Shown: positions 48,440 through 61,100 of the stretch, one piece after another
Position numbering within the stretch: the stretch's first letter is position 1
Layout of the letters: each line of letters opens with the position of its first letter
Notes under the pieces: generated by a model
Told to the model about the DNA's origin: nothing
Database searches by the model: none
Seen by the model: the letters and a program-made list of their open reading frames with translations, nothing else
Assembly: GCA_964023205.1 (NCBI GenBank)
Contig: OZ026848.1
Span: forward strand, 1,602,501-1,666,500
Source: Lutraria lutraria
Taxonomy: Eukaryota; Mollusca; Bivalvia; Venerida; Mactridae
Direction: 5' to 3'
Length of the DNA stretch: 64,000 nt
Program-made: the position numbers and the translations under genes

Positions 48440-49740
48440 CACCAGGCTTTTCTCGAGCCGCCTGTTCCAATGACTCCTCGAGATAATGAAGTTTTAATGT
48501 AGTTATTCAGTCGTCAATATGGAAGACATGCAACGCCTGAAACTGCAATATGTTGGTGCTGTGACCAGTCAGTTAGTATTCCCACAACTACTAAACATAC
48601 ACTAGTTTTTCAGAGGCAGCTTAATATGCATTTTGTTGCTAGTGTTAGTCTTGCCAATAATGCATTGTTTCTGAACTGGCCAAAGTGTAGAAATGAGGAT
48701 ATTGAACGGTATAATTTTATGTTGGTATCTGACAATGGAGTGATTGAACTTTCATATAGAGATTTGGATCCAGGTACATGTTCTATCGAGTTGGCGTATA
48801 ATTCTTTGGCAACAAAGATATCAACCAATGGAAATTCATGTTTACCTCTGAAACGGATCTGTAAATTTCTGAAACATTATCGGTACAGTGAACTGTCGGC
48901 GGCACATAAAAATATGAAGTCTCTATGGAGTGAATGGTTTAAGAATGGACGTCATCGTGATCCTAATAGAACTGACTATGTAACTTATAAAGTTATAAAG
49001 AGGCGAATCGTGACTTTAGACTCATTCATCGTCGTTGTGTTGATAACCAACTTAACAACTTAATATAGAAATTGACCAATCTGCTGAAATGGATACAAGT
49101 ACATTTTGGAAATTAGTGAACTCTAGAAGAAAAAAGGCCCACTATAATCTAAGTGCTGGTGTATAATTCAATGAGAATATAGTGCGGGATCGTGATGGTA
49201 TTACTGATGATTGGTTTAATTACTTCAAGGATTTGTATATCCCGACAGAAGACAACAAGACTCTCAAGGTGACTTTACAGTTTTCACCCTTTAGATGGAA
49301 TGAATCACTGTTAGACCATCCAGCACTGTCTTACCGGAGACTGTGCATGACATTATTTTGAATACACCGGACAATTATCGTGCCATCACTCTTACATCGG
49401 TCATACTTAATATGTTCGAATCTGTATTTTTACAAGGTGCAAAAGACAACATTTTATAAAAAATAAACAATAAACAAGGTGCGTTTCGGGATGGATTGTC
49501 TTGTCTTATTTATACTCCGTGAATGTATATACTTTGCGCGTGAATACAATTCAAAATTATATGTGTGTTATAATTTTATGGACTGTCGTAAGGCATGCAT
49601 TTGCTACTGTATGGCAACATGGTTTATAGTACAAACTTTTATCTGAAACTGACGTTGATTCAACTGTGTGAAATACCACGGAAAACATTCAGACAGGTTC
49701 AAAGGCACCAGACAGGGAGGAAAATATTCACCATTACTTT
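48440..49740 (+). pseudogene. Non-LTR retrotransposon (LINE) remnant, reverse-transcriptase region
   Basis: Successive plus-strand pieces in shifting frames carry LINE hallmarks. These are LSAAHKNMKSLWSEWFKNGR (48893-48952), IEIDQSAEMDTSTFWKLVNS (from about 49063), DRDGITDDWFNYFKDLYI (near 49190), PDNYRAITLTSVILNMFE (near 49370) and YVCYNFMDCRKA (near 49565). The PDNYR-ITL and FMDCRKA motifs are from the RT domain of jockey/CR1/I-type elements. Several frameshifts and stops separate the pieces and there is no endonuclease or tail, so it is a fragment. Its 3' edge abuts the start of homology between copies B and C at about 49745. It occupies the place where copy B's exon 6 would be expected. 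Confidence 0.75.
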
Positions 49741-49744
49741 ATCT

Positions 49745-50388
49745 TAAGCTAACATTCCAATAATATATTAGTGTATGCACATGTTAACTACACTGTATTT
49801 CTTTAGGATCAATATGTGTGAAATCAAACGGTTCTTTGACAAATAGTCCGGTTTTACTCAGCAGCTTATTTCCAGATTGAAATAAGAAAAATCAATGATC
49901 AGAACTTATAAAAAAGTATTTCAAGTGTTTGTGTCATTCATGTGTGTAAATGTTGTTGACATGAACGCTCGCGATACATTTGTAAGGGACATCACTATTT
50001 TATATTTTTGTCTATAATTTATTCAAGTTACTTCCCTTACATTAAGCGTAATAATGAACACAAACTTTAATATGTGAAAATTGACTTACATTAATATATA
50101 AATCCCAGAATATTCAGTCTTTCTATATAAAAAGATGGATTTTAAAACTGTGTAGAAATTGTGACAGGAAATATACATCTGAGTAATAAAAAAATACGAA
50201 ATAGAAAAATAAAATGACAAAATAACCGTCCACACACGTATACATTAACAAACACACTAAATTATAGAGTATTTTCAGTCTGGGACCATTGTAATGTTCT
50301 CATATTAACAACTTTCACAGATTGTAATAACTAACATTAACAATGATGATGAAAGTATGTTAAATGTAAATCACTTTCCAAGTAAAGC
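49745..50388. other. Intron-5 sequence of copy B shared with A and C
   Basis: Aligns with 42170-42715 (A) and 58436-59036 (C), for example 'actcagcagcttatttccag' and 'gttacttcccttacattaag'. No conserved open frame with splice sites was found in this shared block. Confidence 0.6.
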
Positions 50389-50565
50389 TGTTGCGGCTGT
50401 GGTACAGTGGTTAGCGCTCTGACTTTGCAACCCGGCGATCCTGGTTCGATTTTTGGTCGTGGCAGGTCATACCCTGCATATGTGGAGACGTTGCCAGTAC
50501 TGGTTTGAATACGGCACAGAAAAACTTGTTAAGTGAATAGAAAGTAATTAAAAAGCGTTAAACCC
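50389..50565 (+). repeat. SINE family 2 in intron 5 of copy B
   Basis: Head 'tgcggctgtggtacagtgg', B box CTGGTTCGATT, 'gtggcaggtcataccctgca', tail 'aaaaagcgttaaaccc'. It is the counterpart of the SINEs at 42719 (A) and 59040 (C). Confidence 0.8.
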
Positions 50566-50904
50566 AAATAAATAACAAATAAATGAATGATCTTGAAATA
50601 AATAAAGGAACAACTTGACCTCGGAAGTTTGTTCACTTAAATTTTCCAGCAACCTCATCGCAAAATATGGCGAAAAGGCGATAAGTATCCCCGTTTAATA
50701 ACAAATACAACAAAAGTGTTATATATTGAGACCAAGGCCAGTGTAAGACTTCAAAACTTCACTCATACATGTACTACTTTCATCAGCCTGTTTTTATTTT
50801 GTCTTTAACAAACTTGCAAATAATGTTCACTAGCATACAGATATGTAATATAACATTTCATGTTTAATACTTGTCCATGACCTCCCAGTCATAATCAGTA
50901 ATTG

Positions 50905-53566
50905 ATTGTTGGGAGTACCGATGTAGATGTAGATAATTGTTGGGAGTATCGATGTAGATAATTGTTGGGAGTATCGATGTAGATGTAGATAATTGTTGGG
51001 AGTATCGATGTAGATGTAGATAATTGTTGGGAGTATCGATGTAGATAATTGTTGGGAGTACCGATGTAGATAATTGTTGGGAGTACAGATGTAGATGTAG
51101 ATAATTGTTGGAAGTATCGATGTAGATGTAGATAATTGTTGGGAGTACCGATGTAGATGTAGATAATTGTTGGGAGTATCGATGTAGATGTAGATAATTG
51201 TTGGAAGTATCGATGTAGATAATTGTTGGGAGTACCGATGTAGATGTAGATAATTGTTGGAAGTATCGATGTAGATGTAGATAATTGTTGGGAGTACCGA
51301 TGTAGATGTAGATAATTGTTGGGAGTATCGATGTAGATGTAGATAATTGTTGAAAGTATCGATGTAGATGTAGATAATTGTTGGGAGTATCGATGTAGAT
51401 GTAGATAATTGTTGGAAGTATCGATGTAGATGTAGATAATTGTTGGGAGTACCGATGTAGATGTAGATAATTGTTGGGAGTATCGATGTAGATGTAGATA
51501 ATTGTTGGGAGTATCGATGTAGATGTAGATAATTGTTGGAAGTATCGATGTAGATGTAGATAATTGTTGGAAGTATCGATGTAGATGTAGATAATTGTTG
51601 GGAGTACCGATATAGATGTAGATAATTGTTGGGAGTATCGATGTAGATGTAGATAATTGTTGGAAGTATCGATGTAGATGTAGATAATTGTTGGAAGTAT
51701 CGATGTAGATGTAGATACTTGTTGGGAGTACCGATGTAGATGTAGATAATTGTTAGGAGTACCGATGTTGATAATTGTTGGAAGTATCGATGTAGATGTA
51801 GATAATTGTTGGAAGTATCGATAAAGATGTAGATAATAATTGTTGGGAGTACCGATGTAGATGTTGATAATTGTTGGGAGTACCGATGTAGATGTAAATA
51901 ATTGCTGGAAGTATCGATGTAGATGTAGATAATTGTTGGGAGTACCGATGTAGATGTAGATAATTGTTGGAAGTATCGATGTACATGTAGATAATTGTTG
52001 GGAGTACCGATGTAGATGTAGATAATTGTTGGAAGTATCGATGTAGATGTAGATAATGGTTGGGAGTATCGATGTAGATGTAGATAATTGTTGGAAGTAT
52101 CGATGTAGATGTAGATAATTGTTGGGAGTACCGATGTAGATAATTGTTGGAAGTATCGATGTAGATGTAGATAATTGTTGGAAGTATCGATGTAGATGTA
52201 GATAATATTTGTTGGGAGTATCGATGTAGATGTAAATAATTGTTGAAAGTATCGATGTAGATGTAGATAATTGTTGGGAGTACCGATGTAGATGTAGATA
52301 ATTGTTGGAAGTATCGATGTACATGTAGATAATTGTTGGGAGTATCGATGTAGATGTAGATAATTGTTGGGAGTATCGATGTAGATGTAGATAATTGTTG
52401 GAAGTATCGATGTAGATGTAGATAATGGTTGGGAGTATCGATGTAGATGTAGATAATTGTTGGGAGTATCGATGTAGATGTAGATAATTGTTGGAAGTAT
52501 CGATGTAGATGTAGATAATTGTTGGGAGTACCGATGTAGATGTAGATAATTGTTGGGAGTACCGATGTTGATAATTGTTGGAAGTATCGATGTAGATGTA
52601 GATAATTGTTGGAAGTATCGATGTAGATGTAGATAATAATTGTTGGGAGTACCGATGTAGATGTTGATAATTGTTGGGAGTATCGATGTAGATGTAAATA
52701 ATTGCTGGAAGTATCGATGTAGATGTAGATAATTGTTGGGAGTATCGATGTAGATGTAGATAATTGTTGGAAGTATCGATGTAGATGTAGATAATTGTTG
52801 GGAGTACCGATGTAGATAATTGTTGGAAGTATCGATGTAGATGTAGATAATTGTTGGAAGTATCGATGTAGATGTGGATAATTGTTTGAAGTATCGATGT
52901 AGATGTAGATAATTGTAGGAAGTATCGATGAAGATGTAGATAATAATTGTTGGGAGTACCGATGTACATGTAGATAATTGTTGGGAGTATCGATGTAGAT
53001 GTAGATAATTGTTGGAAGTATCGATGTAGATGTAGATAATTGTTGGGAGTACCGATGTAGATGTAGATAATTGTTTGAAGTATCGATGTAGATGTAGATA
53101 ATTGTTGGGAGTATCGATGTAGATGTAGATAATTGTTGGAAGCATCGATGTAGATGTAGATAATTGTTGGGAGTACCGATGTAGATGTAGATGATTGTTG
53201 GGAGTATCGATGTATATGTAGATAATTGTTGGAAGTATCGATGTAGATGTAGATAATTGTTGGAAGTATCGATGTAGATGTAGATAATTGTTGGGAGTAC
53301 CGATGTAGATGTAGATAATTGTTGGGAGTACCGATGTAGATGTAGATAATTGTTGGGAGTACCGATGTAGATGTAGATTATTGTTGGGAGTACCGAATGT
53401 AGATGCAGATAATGGTTGGGAGTACCGATATAGATGTAGATAATTGTTGGGAGTACCGATGTAGATGTAGATAATTGTTGTGAGTACCGATGTAGATGCA
53501 GATAATTTTTGGGAGTACTGATGTAGATGTAGGTAATTGTTGGGAGTACCGATGTAGATGTAGAAA
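50905..53566 (-). repeat. 31-bp minisatellite, ~86 units, intron 5 of copy B
   Basis: The unit (plus strand) is 'gatgtagatgtagataattg' followed by 'ttgggagta(c/t)c'. Common variants lose 6 bases (one GATGTA) or gain 3 (TAATAATTG), and alternate GGGAGTACC, GGGAGTATC and GGAAGTATC. The complementary strand contains no stop codon in any frame of the unit, so two overlapping minus ORFs (50830-53649, 939 codons; 50864-52969, 701 codons) run through it. Because 31 is not a multiple of 3, the apparent 31-residue protein repeat is the same DNA read in three frames in turn. I do not treat these ORFs as genes. Confidence 0.9.
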
Positions 53567-54076
53567 ATCATTTTGTCTGATGCATACATTTGGATCGTTA
53601 TTAGAATTAGCATCCGTGACGATTTTAAGTACGATAATTCCAAATACATGTATCTTTAGTTTTTTTATTTGCAATGATGGAATAGAAGCGTGGTTTCATT
53701 GTTAAATTCATAGCGTCATAACATATTTTATCATATAATTATTTATTATGTTTAACCTGTCCGAGCTTCTATATAGCCATATCAATACTCTATGAATCAT
53801 TCTCTGCTGCACATAATTCTGAAACGATAACAATGGAATTGTAAATATACATCATCATCATCATCAACAACAACAATGGCAACAGCAGCAACGGTGACTA
53901 TAATAAACATTAACACCAAGACGAACATAATAAAGAACAACATCGTCTTCAAGTTTCAACAACAAATCGTTTTTTTTTCGTATATAAGAATTTTGTTGTA
54001 TTTGCGAGTAAATTAAAATCGCGAAAAAATAGAATTAAAGAAAAAAATATTTCTGAAAATGACAGTGTTAACTTAC

Positions 54077-54786
54077 CTGCTTCACCGTACGTGAAAAACC
54101 ACCGGAAGCTTTCTGATCCAAACTTTATACCTGTAGCCCGGCGCAAATCTTTAAGTATATTTGCCAAGGGTACATCATCTGCGGTACCAGTTACCCAAAT
54201 GGCTACAAAATTAACGCAGAACAAAATATATTACAAGTGAATTGCATGTATCATATTGTCCATTAATTAATCTTGAATTATGTCCCAGTATGATAAGTTC
54301 ACGACAACAATAAAGTTCTTTGAATGCAAACTATGCACATATATATGTAAGGCCACTAAGCTACATCGCTCATTATAAGAAACTAGGTGAAACTCTTCAG
54401 TTATATGTACCTAATGAGTTTACTTTGATACTATACACCAGGGGAGGCAGTTTATATGACATGGTCTCCTGCTGAATTTCATTGACAGTTTTAATTATAA
54501 ATCAAGCAAAACTTACATATAAAACTGTTTTCCACCGGACATTTGTTTCGAACGGATTTACCAGGTTGACATGCAAACGCCATCACATATGAGGTTGGAC
54601 ACGATGACCAGAATGTTACATTGTTTCCTGTTTGAGGAATAAATAAAGCAACTCATATATTGTTGTTGCGTGAGTATCTTCTTGATACCACATTTGAGAG
54701 TCTTAAAAACGCAACATCTGATCAGACTATCGGATGCAAATAAATTCTCCCTCTACATTGAATTATTAAACTTCATTAAAATTATT

Positions 54787-54823
<37 letters not shown>

Positions 54824-56893
54824 GTCTTATCAGTGATAGACAGACGGAGAATGCTGACTTACTGTACTGAATCTATCAATAGCTGAAGCAGACGATGGGT
54901 TTAAATCATATGGACTCGAGCTCCTCCCTCTAATTCGAATTTGAATTTCTGTTATAAATTGTTTTGAAAATATAATAACCTAAATCTTCATGCATTTGGA
55001 AGTTTATACCTGAACTGATAAATGAATCATCTTGCTTCATTCAGAATTTTGATAAAATGTAATATCAAATATTTTAAAAAAAATCTCTCCCCGAACTGAA
55101 AACAGTTTAAAAATCAAGGGAAACCACCCGCCAGGCATTGTCTCCCTTTTATACCCATGTTGGGGGGTTAAATTTGAGATGGTCTTATTTCCAGGTTGAA
55201 ATTAAATAAATGGAAAATGGAAAGAAATCCTTACTGATAAATGGCCGTTTTATTGAGGTGGTATTATTTTACAATTTCGCAAAAAAGGTTTCTTTCAAAA
55301 ACATCAAACAACCAATTTGTGACTTGACACACACTTAGAGGATCTATACTTGTTTAATGTCAAATGGATTTGACTTCTGTTGGTATCAATGAAAATCGTT
55401 CAAACGTTATCAAAGGTTAAAAAACTGTACCCAAATTTTCACTGTAGAAGAAAGCTTTTCTGGCGTTCCTGATAGTAATAAGTGTATCTTCAATCCTAAC
55501 ACATCTGGCATCATCACCTTTGGTCCTGAAAATCGAACCGGGACGTGTAACTCTTTAGAGAAAGATATATTCAGGAAAAGATATAATGTGGTCAGCATTG
55601 ACAGGTGTTTATTTACGCGGTGGTCAATTCGATCAATATAATCAATAACGGTTTATATAAGAATAAGAATGGTGTGATAATATATGGGAAGACAGATTAA
55701 AGCCTGCTGATGGTTAAGATGAGTTGGCAAAAGCCGCTTAATTCATGTTTTTAAGCAGTGGAGAAAAGAAAATACAAATGTTCTGAATAAGTTTTTTAGT
55801 AAACTCTTAAATCAATATAATCAAGAGCCATGTTCACATGGCCACCCGCGCAAAATGTGTTTGCTGTAACAAGACTAGATAGAATTATGGTTCTTGATCA
55901 TTGCATAACATCTAGTTTTCATCTATTAACATTTAATTTTCAAGTCAAACTCTTGTACAGTTTTGCAATTTCTCTCTGGAAAAAAAGAATAATAAAATCC
56001 AGATATTCAGGAAATTTAATACATGTATAGGGAGATATTTCTAAAATAGAACCAGACAGAGTTATTGTTCTTGGTCACCGCACTTCTCCTAGTTGCCACC
56101 TCTTCATATTTCAAGCTCCAAGACAACACCTTAAATAGTTTCCAAGTTATGCTCAAGACAAAAATTTGGGACGGACGGACGTACAGACGGCTACTACTAC
56201 TATATACGAAAAGGCGGCGGGGATAATAATACGAAACGCGGCTTACTCTCCAATGCTTTGTTCTTCGTACGTTCCGTCTTCTTTTTTCGAGAACACAGAG
56301 TTGAAATTAACTAATACGTTCAAAGATGTTGGGTTAGGGGTCGCCAGGTAAAGCTCTGCTAATGGTCTGCTTGCAACCTTTTGGAACGAAACAAATTGTG
56401 AATGTTACAAAAATACATTCGATTATGCCAAAGTGTTGTTAATATACATTCTTTGAAATCCCGTCTCTGATTATTTTAGAAAATAAAGACCACCTGTCAA
56501 GAAAGGCTATAGTTTTCTTTCTCAATAATGGTCTTTGTTCATAGGTTTGACTGTATATATCATATACATGTATACACTGCGAGTCTCGTATTTATTTTGC
56601 TTTGACAACATTTGCACTAAAATTAGCACTCTGCATGATGTATAAATACGATGAATTAACTGACAAGGTAAAATGACACAAACTCTATGCTTATTAAAAA
56701 CTTCATGAAAATTAAGCTAAACAAATGTTATTGTATATGTTTCACTTACATGGGCGTCAAATTCATTCAAAGATAGGACTGCTCTCCCACGTGGCATCTT
56801 CACTAATGAACCAACATCATGCCTGGGACAACGTGATGTCGAAAGAGAAGAAATGCAAGATAGAAAAACACACAACAAAATACATAAATCCAT
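54077..56893 (-). CDS. Copy B: secreted-protein gene, exons 1-5, terminal exon not found
   Basis: Exons: 56893-56750, 56377-56247, 55525-55431, 54627-54517 and 54202-54077. They have exactly the lengths of copy A (144, 131, 95, 111 and 126 nt) and the same splice phases. All are open. The signal peptide is identical to A. Mature differences include SRCPRHDVGSLVKMPRGRAV in exon 1, LATPNPTSLNVLVNF in exon 2 and ARCVRIEDTLITIRNARK in exon 3. Exons 4 and 5 differ by one and two residues (RNKCPV; DLRRATGIKF, which removes the exon 5 cysteine). No counterpart of exon 6 is seen before the LINE remnant at 48.4-49.7 kb. The gene is therefore either 3'-truncated, or spliced to another exon outside the conserved blocks. 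An upstream in-frame Met at 56968 extends the ORF by 25 codons but is probably 5' UTR, since copy A lacks it. Confidence 0.7.
54788..54821 (+). repeat. (CT)n microsatellite in intron 3 of copy B
   Basis: A run of about 17 TC dinucleotides. The same microsatellite, interrupted, lies at 62214-62246 in copy C. It is part of a block (about 54705-55175) that copy A lacks. Confidence 0.9.
55825..56220 (+). repeat. Interspersed bivalve-type repeat in intron 2 of copy B
   Basis: Shares 'acagagttattgttcttggt', 'catatttcaagctccaag' and 'gacggacggacgtacagacg' with 46140-46700, but has fewer units. It is immediately followed by exon 2's donor side in both copies. Confidence 0.6.
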
Positions 56894-57540
56894 TTCGAAT
56901 TTGATGCGGACGTGGCGTCTAACAATTTGGTATATTCTTTGACTTAATGACGCTCTCGCAAGTGTCACTTACTGCATAACATATAGACTTTGACCGACTG
57001 CTAATACATGTTTTGTTTATGGCCCAAGGATAATAATATCGAGTTCCAAATAAAGGTCAGATCGACTTAAACATGCCTAAGGTGAAATGTTCAAACATGT
57101 ATATAATTATATACATACGTATTTCCTATCAAAATCCAATATTTGCGATATACAAGTACAGTCAAACAATTTCTTAATGATTAAAACGTTACTGTTGCTC
57201 TGCTACACTTTTTATAAAAAAAATTATATTATTCTGCATCGATGGAAATACATGTATTTTATACTATTAGGAAACAACCCATTCACATTTATCATAGGTA
57301 AAATGTTCTTATCTCAATGATAAGAGCTTAAGGCTTTAAATTATATAAACAATGATAAATGCTCGTACATTGAATTATGTGAATTCGTCTTGTTTATGTT
57401 ACTATTGTTTTCATCTGACTGTAATTTAATGATCACACGTGTTCAGTGCACCTGTTCTGTAAACTAATATATCATATATTAGTGTATGCACGTGTTAACT
57501 TCATTGTATTTCTTTAGGATCAATATTTATTTATAATTTA
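56894..57540. other. Upstream flank of copy B and downstream flank of copy C
   Basis: 56894-57110 aligns with the 5' flank of copy A (47469-47690). 57395-57520 is a second, diverged copy of the block at 58375-58495. No other gene is visible. Confidence 0.5.
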
Positions 57541-58106
57541 TTTATAATAAGCGGTGCTAGATCAAGAGAAAACAGTCGTATTGGTGTGGAAGCTAAATTT
57601 ATAAAATTAGAAGAAATTACATCACACGACAGACTTTCAGTCGGACAAAATAGTGCTAAAATGGAACGGTCAATCTGATGGCTTGCTGTGTAAAGAAATT
57701 GGTTGAAGAATCGACGATTTTCTACGATTATAGTACAAGGAAACAACAATATATCAGTTAACTAAGTATCGTGTTAACCAATGAAATCCATAATCGTGTT
57801 AAAGACGATCATCGGTTAGTTGTGCGATTAACGATGACTTGTCATGCGAAGTGATATATTATTATCGTGATTGTTGTAATACATTGTAATGGCGATTATT
57901 GATTATTCAGTTATTCGATGATCGATTATTGCTATGATTATCGTGGCACGTCCTTGGTTGATTTGATAAATTCAAATAATGTTTTATACAAAAATATTAT
58001 TTCATTATGAAACTTGACAACGCTGTGTTCAAACATCACTTATCAAGATAATTCATTGATATAACGATCGATCGATCGATCGATCCATCGATCCATCCAT
58101 CCATCC

Positions 58107-58140
<34 letters not shown>

Positions 58141-61100
58141 GATTAAGATTGTTTTTCTGATTATTTATCTCACTTGATTACAGTCAGCGGCTCTTACACT
58201 ATATACGAGTTTGTGAACTATATCTATCATTAAAATAACTTTCAGGTAATCAAATTTAAATGCAATCATAAAAAAACCATGTATTAGTATTATAACACTT
58301 TAAAGCAATATATTCTACAAAGAATGCATTAAACGTGTGAAACAAGTTCAAACAGCACCATCTTTGTTTTATGTATCGTTTTCATCTGACAGTAATTAAA
58401 TGATTACACGTGTTCAGTGCACCTGTTCTGTAAGCTAACGTTCCAATAATATATTAGTGTATGCACGTGTTAACTACACTGTATTTCTTTAGGATCGATT
58501 TTTATATTTAGTTTGAAATGTTTTACTCAGCAGCTTATTTCCAGATTGACATCAGAAAAATCAATGATTAAAACTTATAAAAAAGTATTTGAAGTGTTTG
58601 TGTCATTCATGTGTGTAATTGTTGTTGACATGAACGCTCGCGATACATTTGTAAGGGAGATCACTGGTTTATATTTTTGTCTATAATTTAATGAAGTTAC
58701 TTCCCTTACATTAAGCGTAATAATGGACACAAACTTTAATATGTGAAAACCGACAAACATTAATATGTAAATCCCAGAATATTCAGTCTTTCTATATCTG
58801 TGTAGATATTGTGATTGGATATATACATCTGAGTACTTTAAAAATACGAAATAGAAAAATAAAATGACAAAATAACCGCCCACACACGTATACATTAACA
58901 AACACACTAAATTATAGAGTATTTTCAGTCTGGGACCATTGTAATGTTCTCATATTAACAACTTTAACAGATTGTAATAACTAACATTAACAATGATGAT
59001 GAAAGTATGTTAAATGTACATCACTATCCATGTAAACCTGTCGCGGCAGTGGTACAGTGGTTAGCGCGCTGGCTTTGTAACCCGGCGATCCTGCTTCGAT
59101 TTTCGGTCGTGGCAGGTCATACCCTGCATAAGTGGAGAAGTTGTCAATACTGGTGTGAATACGACACAGTTAAACTTGTTAAGTGAATAGAAAATAATTA
59201 AAAAGCGTTTAACCCAAATAAATAACAAATAAATGAATGATCTTGAAATAAATAAAGGAACAACTTGACCTCGGAAGTTTGTTCACTTAAATTTTCCAGC
59301 AACTTCATCGCAAAATATGGCGAAAAGGCGATTAGTTTCCCCGTTTAATAACAAATACAACAAAAGTGTTATATATTGAGTCCAAGGCCAGTGTAAGTCT
59401 TCAAAACTTCACTCATACATGTACTACTTTCATCAGCCTGTTTTTATTTTGTCTTTAACAAAATTGTAAATAATGTTCACTAGCATTCAGATATATAATA
59501 TAACATTTCATGTTTAATACTTGTCCATGACCTCCCAGTCATGATCAGTAATTGATTGTTCGGAGTACCGATGTAGATGTAGTTGGGAGTACCGATGTAG
59601 ATGTAGATGTAGTTGGGAGTACCGATGTAGATGTAGATACTTGTTGGAAGTACCGATGTAGATGCAGATAATTGTTGGGAGTATCGATGTAGATGCAGAT
59701 AATTGTTGGAAGTATCGATGTAGATGTAGATAATTGTTGGGAGTATCGATGTAGATAATTGTTGGAAGTACCGATGTAGATGAAGATAATTGTTGGGAGT
59801 ACCGATGTAGATGTAGATAATTGATGGGAGTACCGATGCAGATGTAGATAATTGTTGGGAGTATCGATGTAGATGCAGATAATTGTTGGGAGTACCGATG
59901 TAGATGTAGATAATTGTTGGGAGTACCGATGTAGATGCAGATAATTGTTGGGAGTATCGATGTAGATGCAGATAAATGTTGGGAGTACCGATGTAGATGT
60001 AGATAAATGTTGGGAGTACCGATGTAGATGTAGATAAATGTTGAGAGTACCGATGTAGATGTAGATAAATGTTGGGAGTACCGATGTAGATGTAGATAAT
60101 TGTTGGGAGTACCGATGTAGATGTAGATAAATGTTGGGAGTACCGATGTAGATGTAGATAATTGTTGGGAGTACCGATGTAGATAATTGTTGGGAGTATC
60201 GATGTAGATGTAGATAATTGTTGGGAGTACCGATGTAGATAATTGTTGGGAGTATCGATGTAGATGTAGATAATTGTTGGGAGTACCGATGTAGATGTAG
60301 ATAATTGTTGGGAGTACCGATGTAGATGTAGATAATTGTTGGGAGTACCGATGTAGATGTGGATAATTGTCGGGAGAACCGATGTAGATTTAGATAATTG
60401 TTGGGAGTACATTGTACCGATGTAGATGTAGATAATTGTCGGGAGTACTGATGTAGATGTAGATAATTGTTGGGAGTACCGATGTAGAAGTAGAAACTCA
60501 TTTTGTCTGATGCATACATTTGGATCGTTATTAGAATTAGCATCCGTGACGATTTTAGGTACAATAATTCCAAATACATGTATCTTTAGTTTTTTTATTT
60601 GCAATGATGTAATAGAAGTGTGGTTTTTACAATTAAATTCATAGCGTCATGACATATTTTATCATATACATTGTATGTTTAACCTGTCCGAGCGTCTATA
60701 TAGCCATGTTAATACTCTATGAATCATTCTCTGCTGCGCATATTTCTGAAACAATGGAATAGTAAATATACATCATCAACAACCAAGGTGAACATAATAA
60801 ATATATTCGTGTATAGAAATTTTCAACGGTTGTATTTGGGAGTAAAACAAATCGGGAAAAATTGAATTAAAAAAAAAGATTTCTGAAAATAACTTTTGAT
60901 TGTATTGTACGAATTTCTGTACGAAACTTTTTGTTATAGTGTATTGATATGACAGTGTTGACTTACTTGCTTCACCATACGTGAAAAACCACCGAAAGCT
61001 TTCTGATCCAAACTTTATACCTGTAGCCCGGCGCAAATCTTTAAGTATATTTGTCAAGGGTACATCATCGGCGGTACCAGTTACCCAAATGGCTACAAAA

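Noticed and set aside
48610..48828. Minus ORF of 72 codons
   Set aside because: Shadow of the plus-strand LINE remnant.
50830..53649. 939-codon and overlapping 701-codon minus ORFs as a giant repeat protein
   Set aside because: They are generated by a 31-bp minisatellite whose minus strand lacks stops in all frames. Two frames are open at once, and the interval lies in intron 5 of copy B.
56894..56968. Upstream Met extending copy B by 25 residues
   Set aside because: The extension would bury the signal peptide and is not open in copy A. The Met at 56893 is preferred.
58575..58907. 110-codon minus ORF in copy C
   Set aside because: The matching intron sequence in copies A and B does not keep this frame open, and there are no splice sites in phase with exon 5.
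59480..60604. 374- and 344-codon minus ORFs as proteins
   Set aside because: Same cause as in copy B: a shorter array of the same 31-bp unit.
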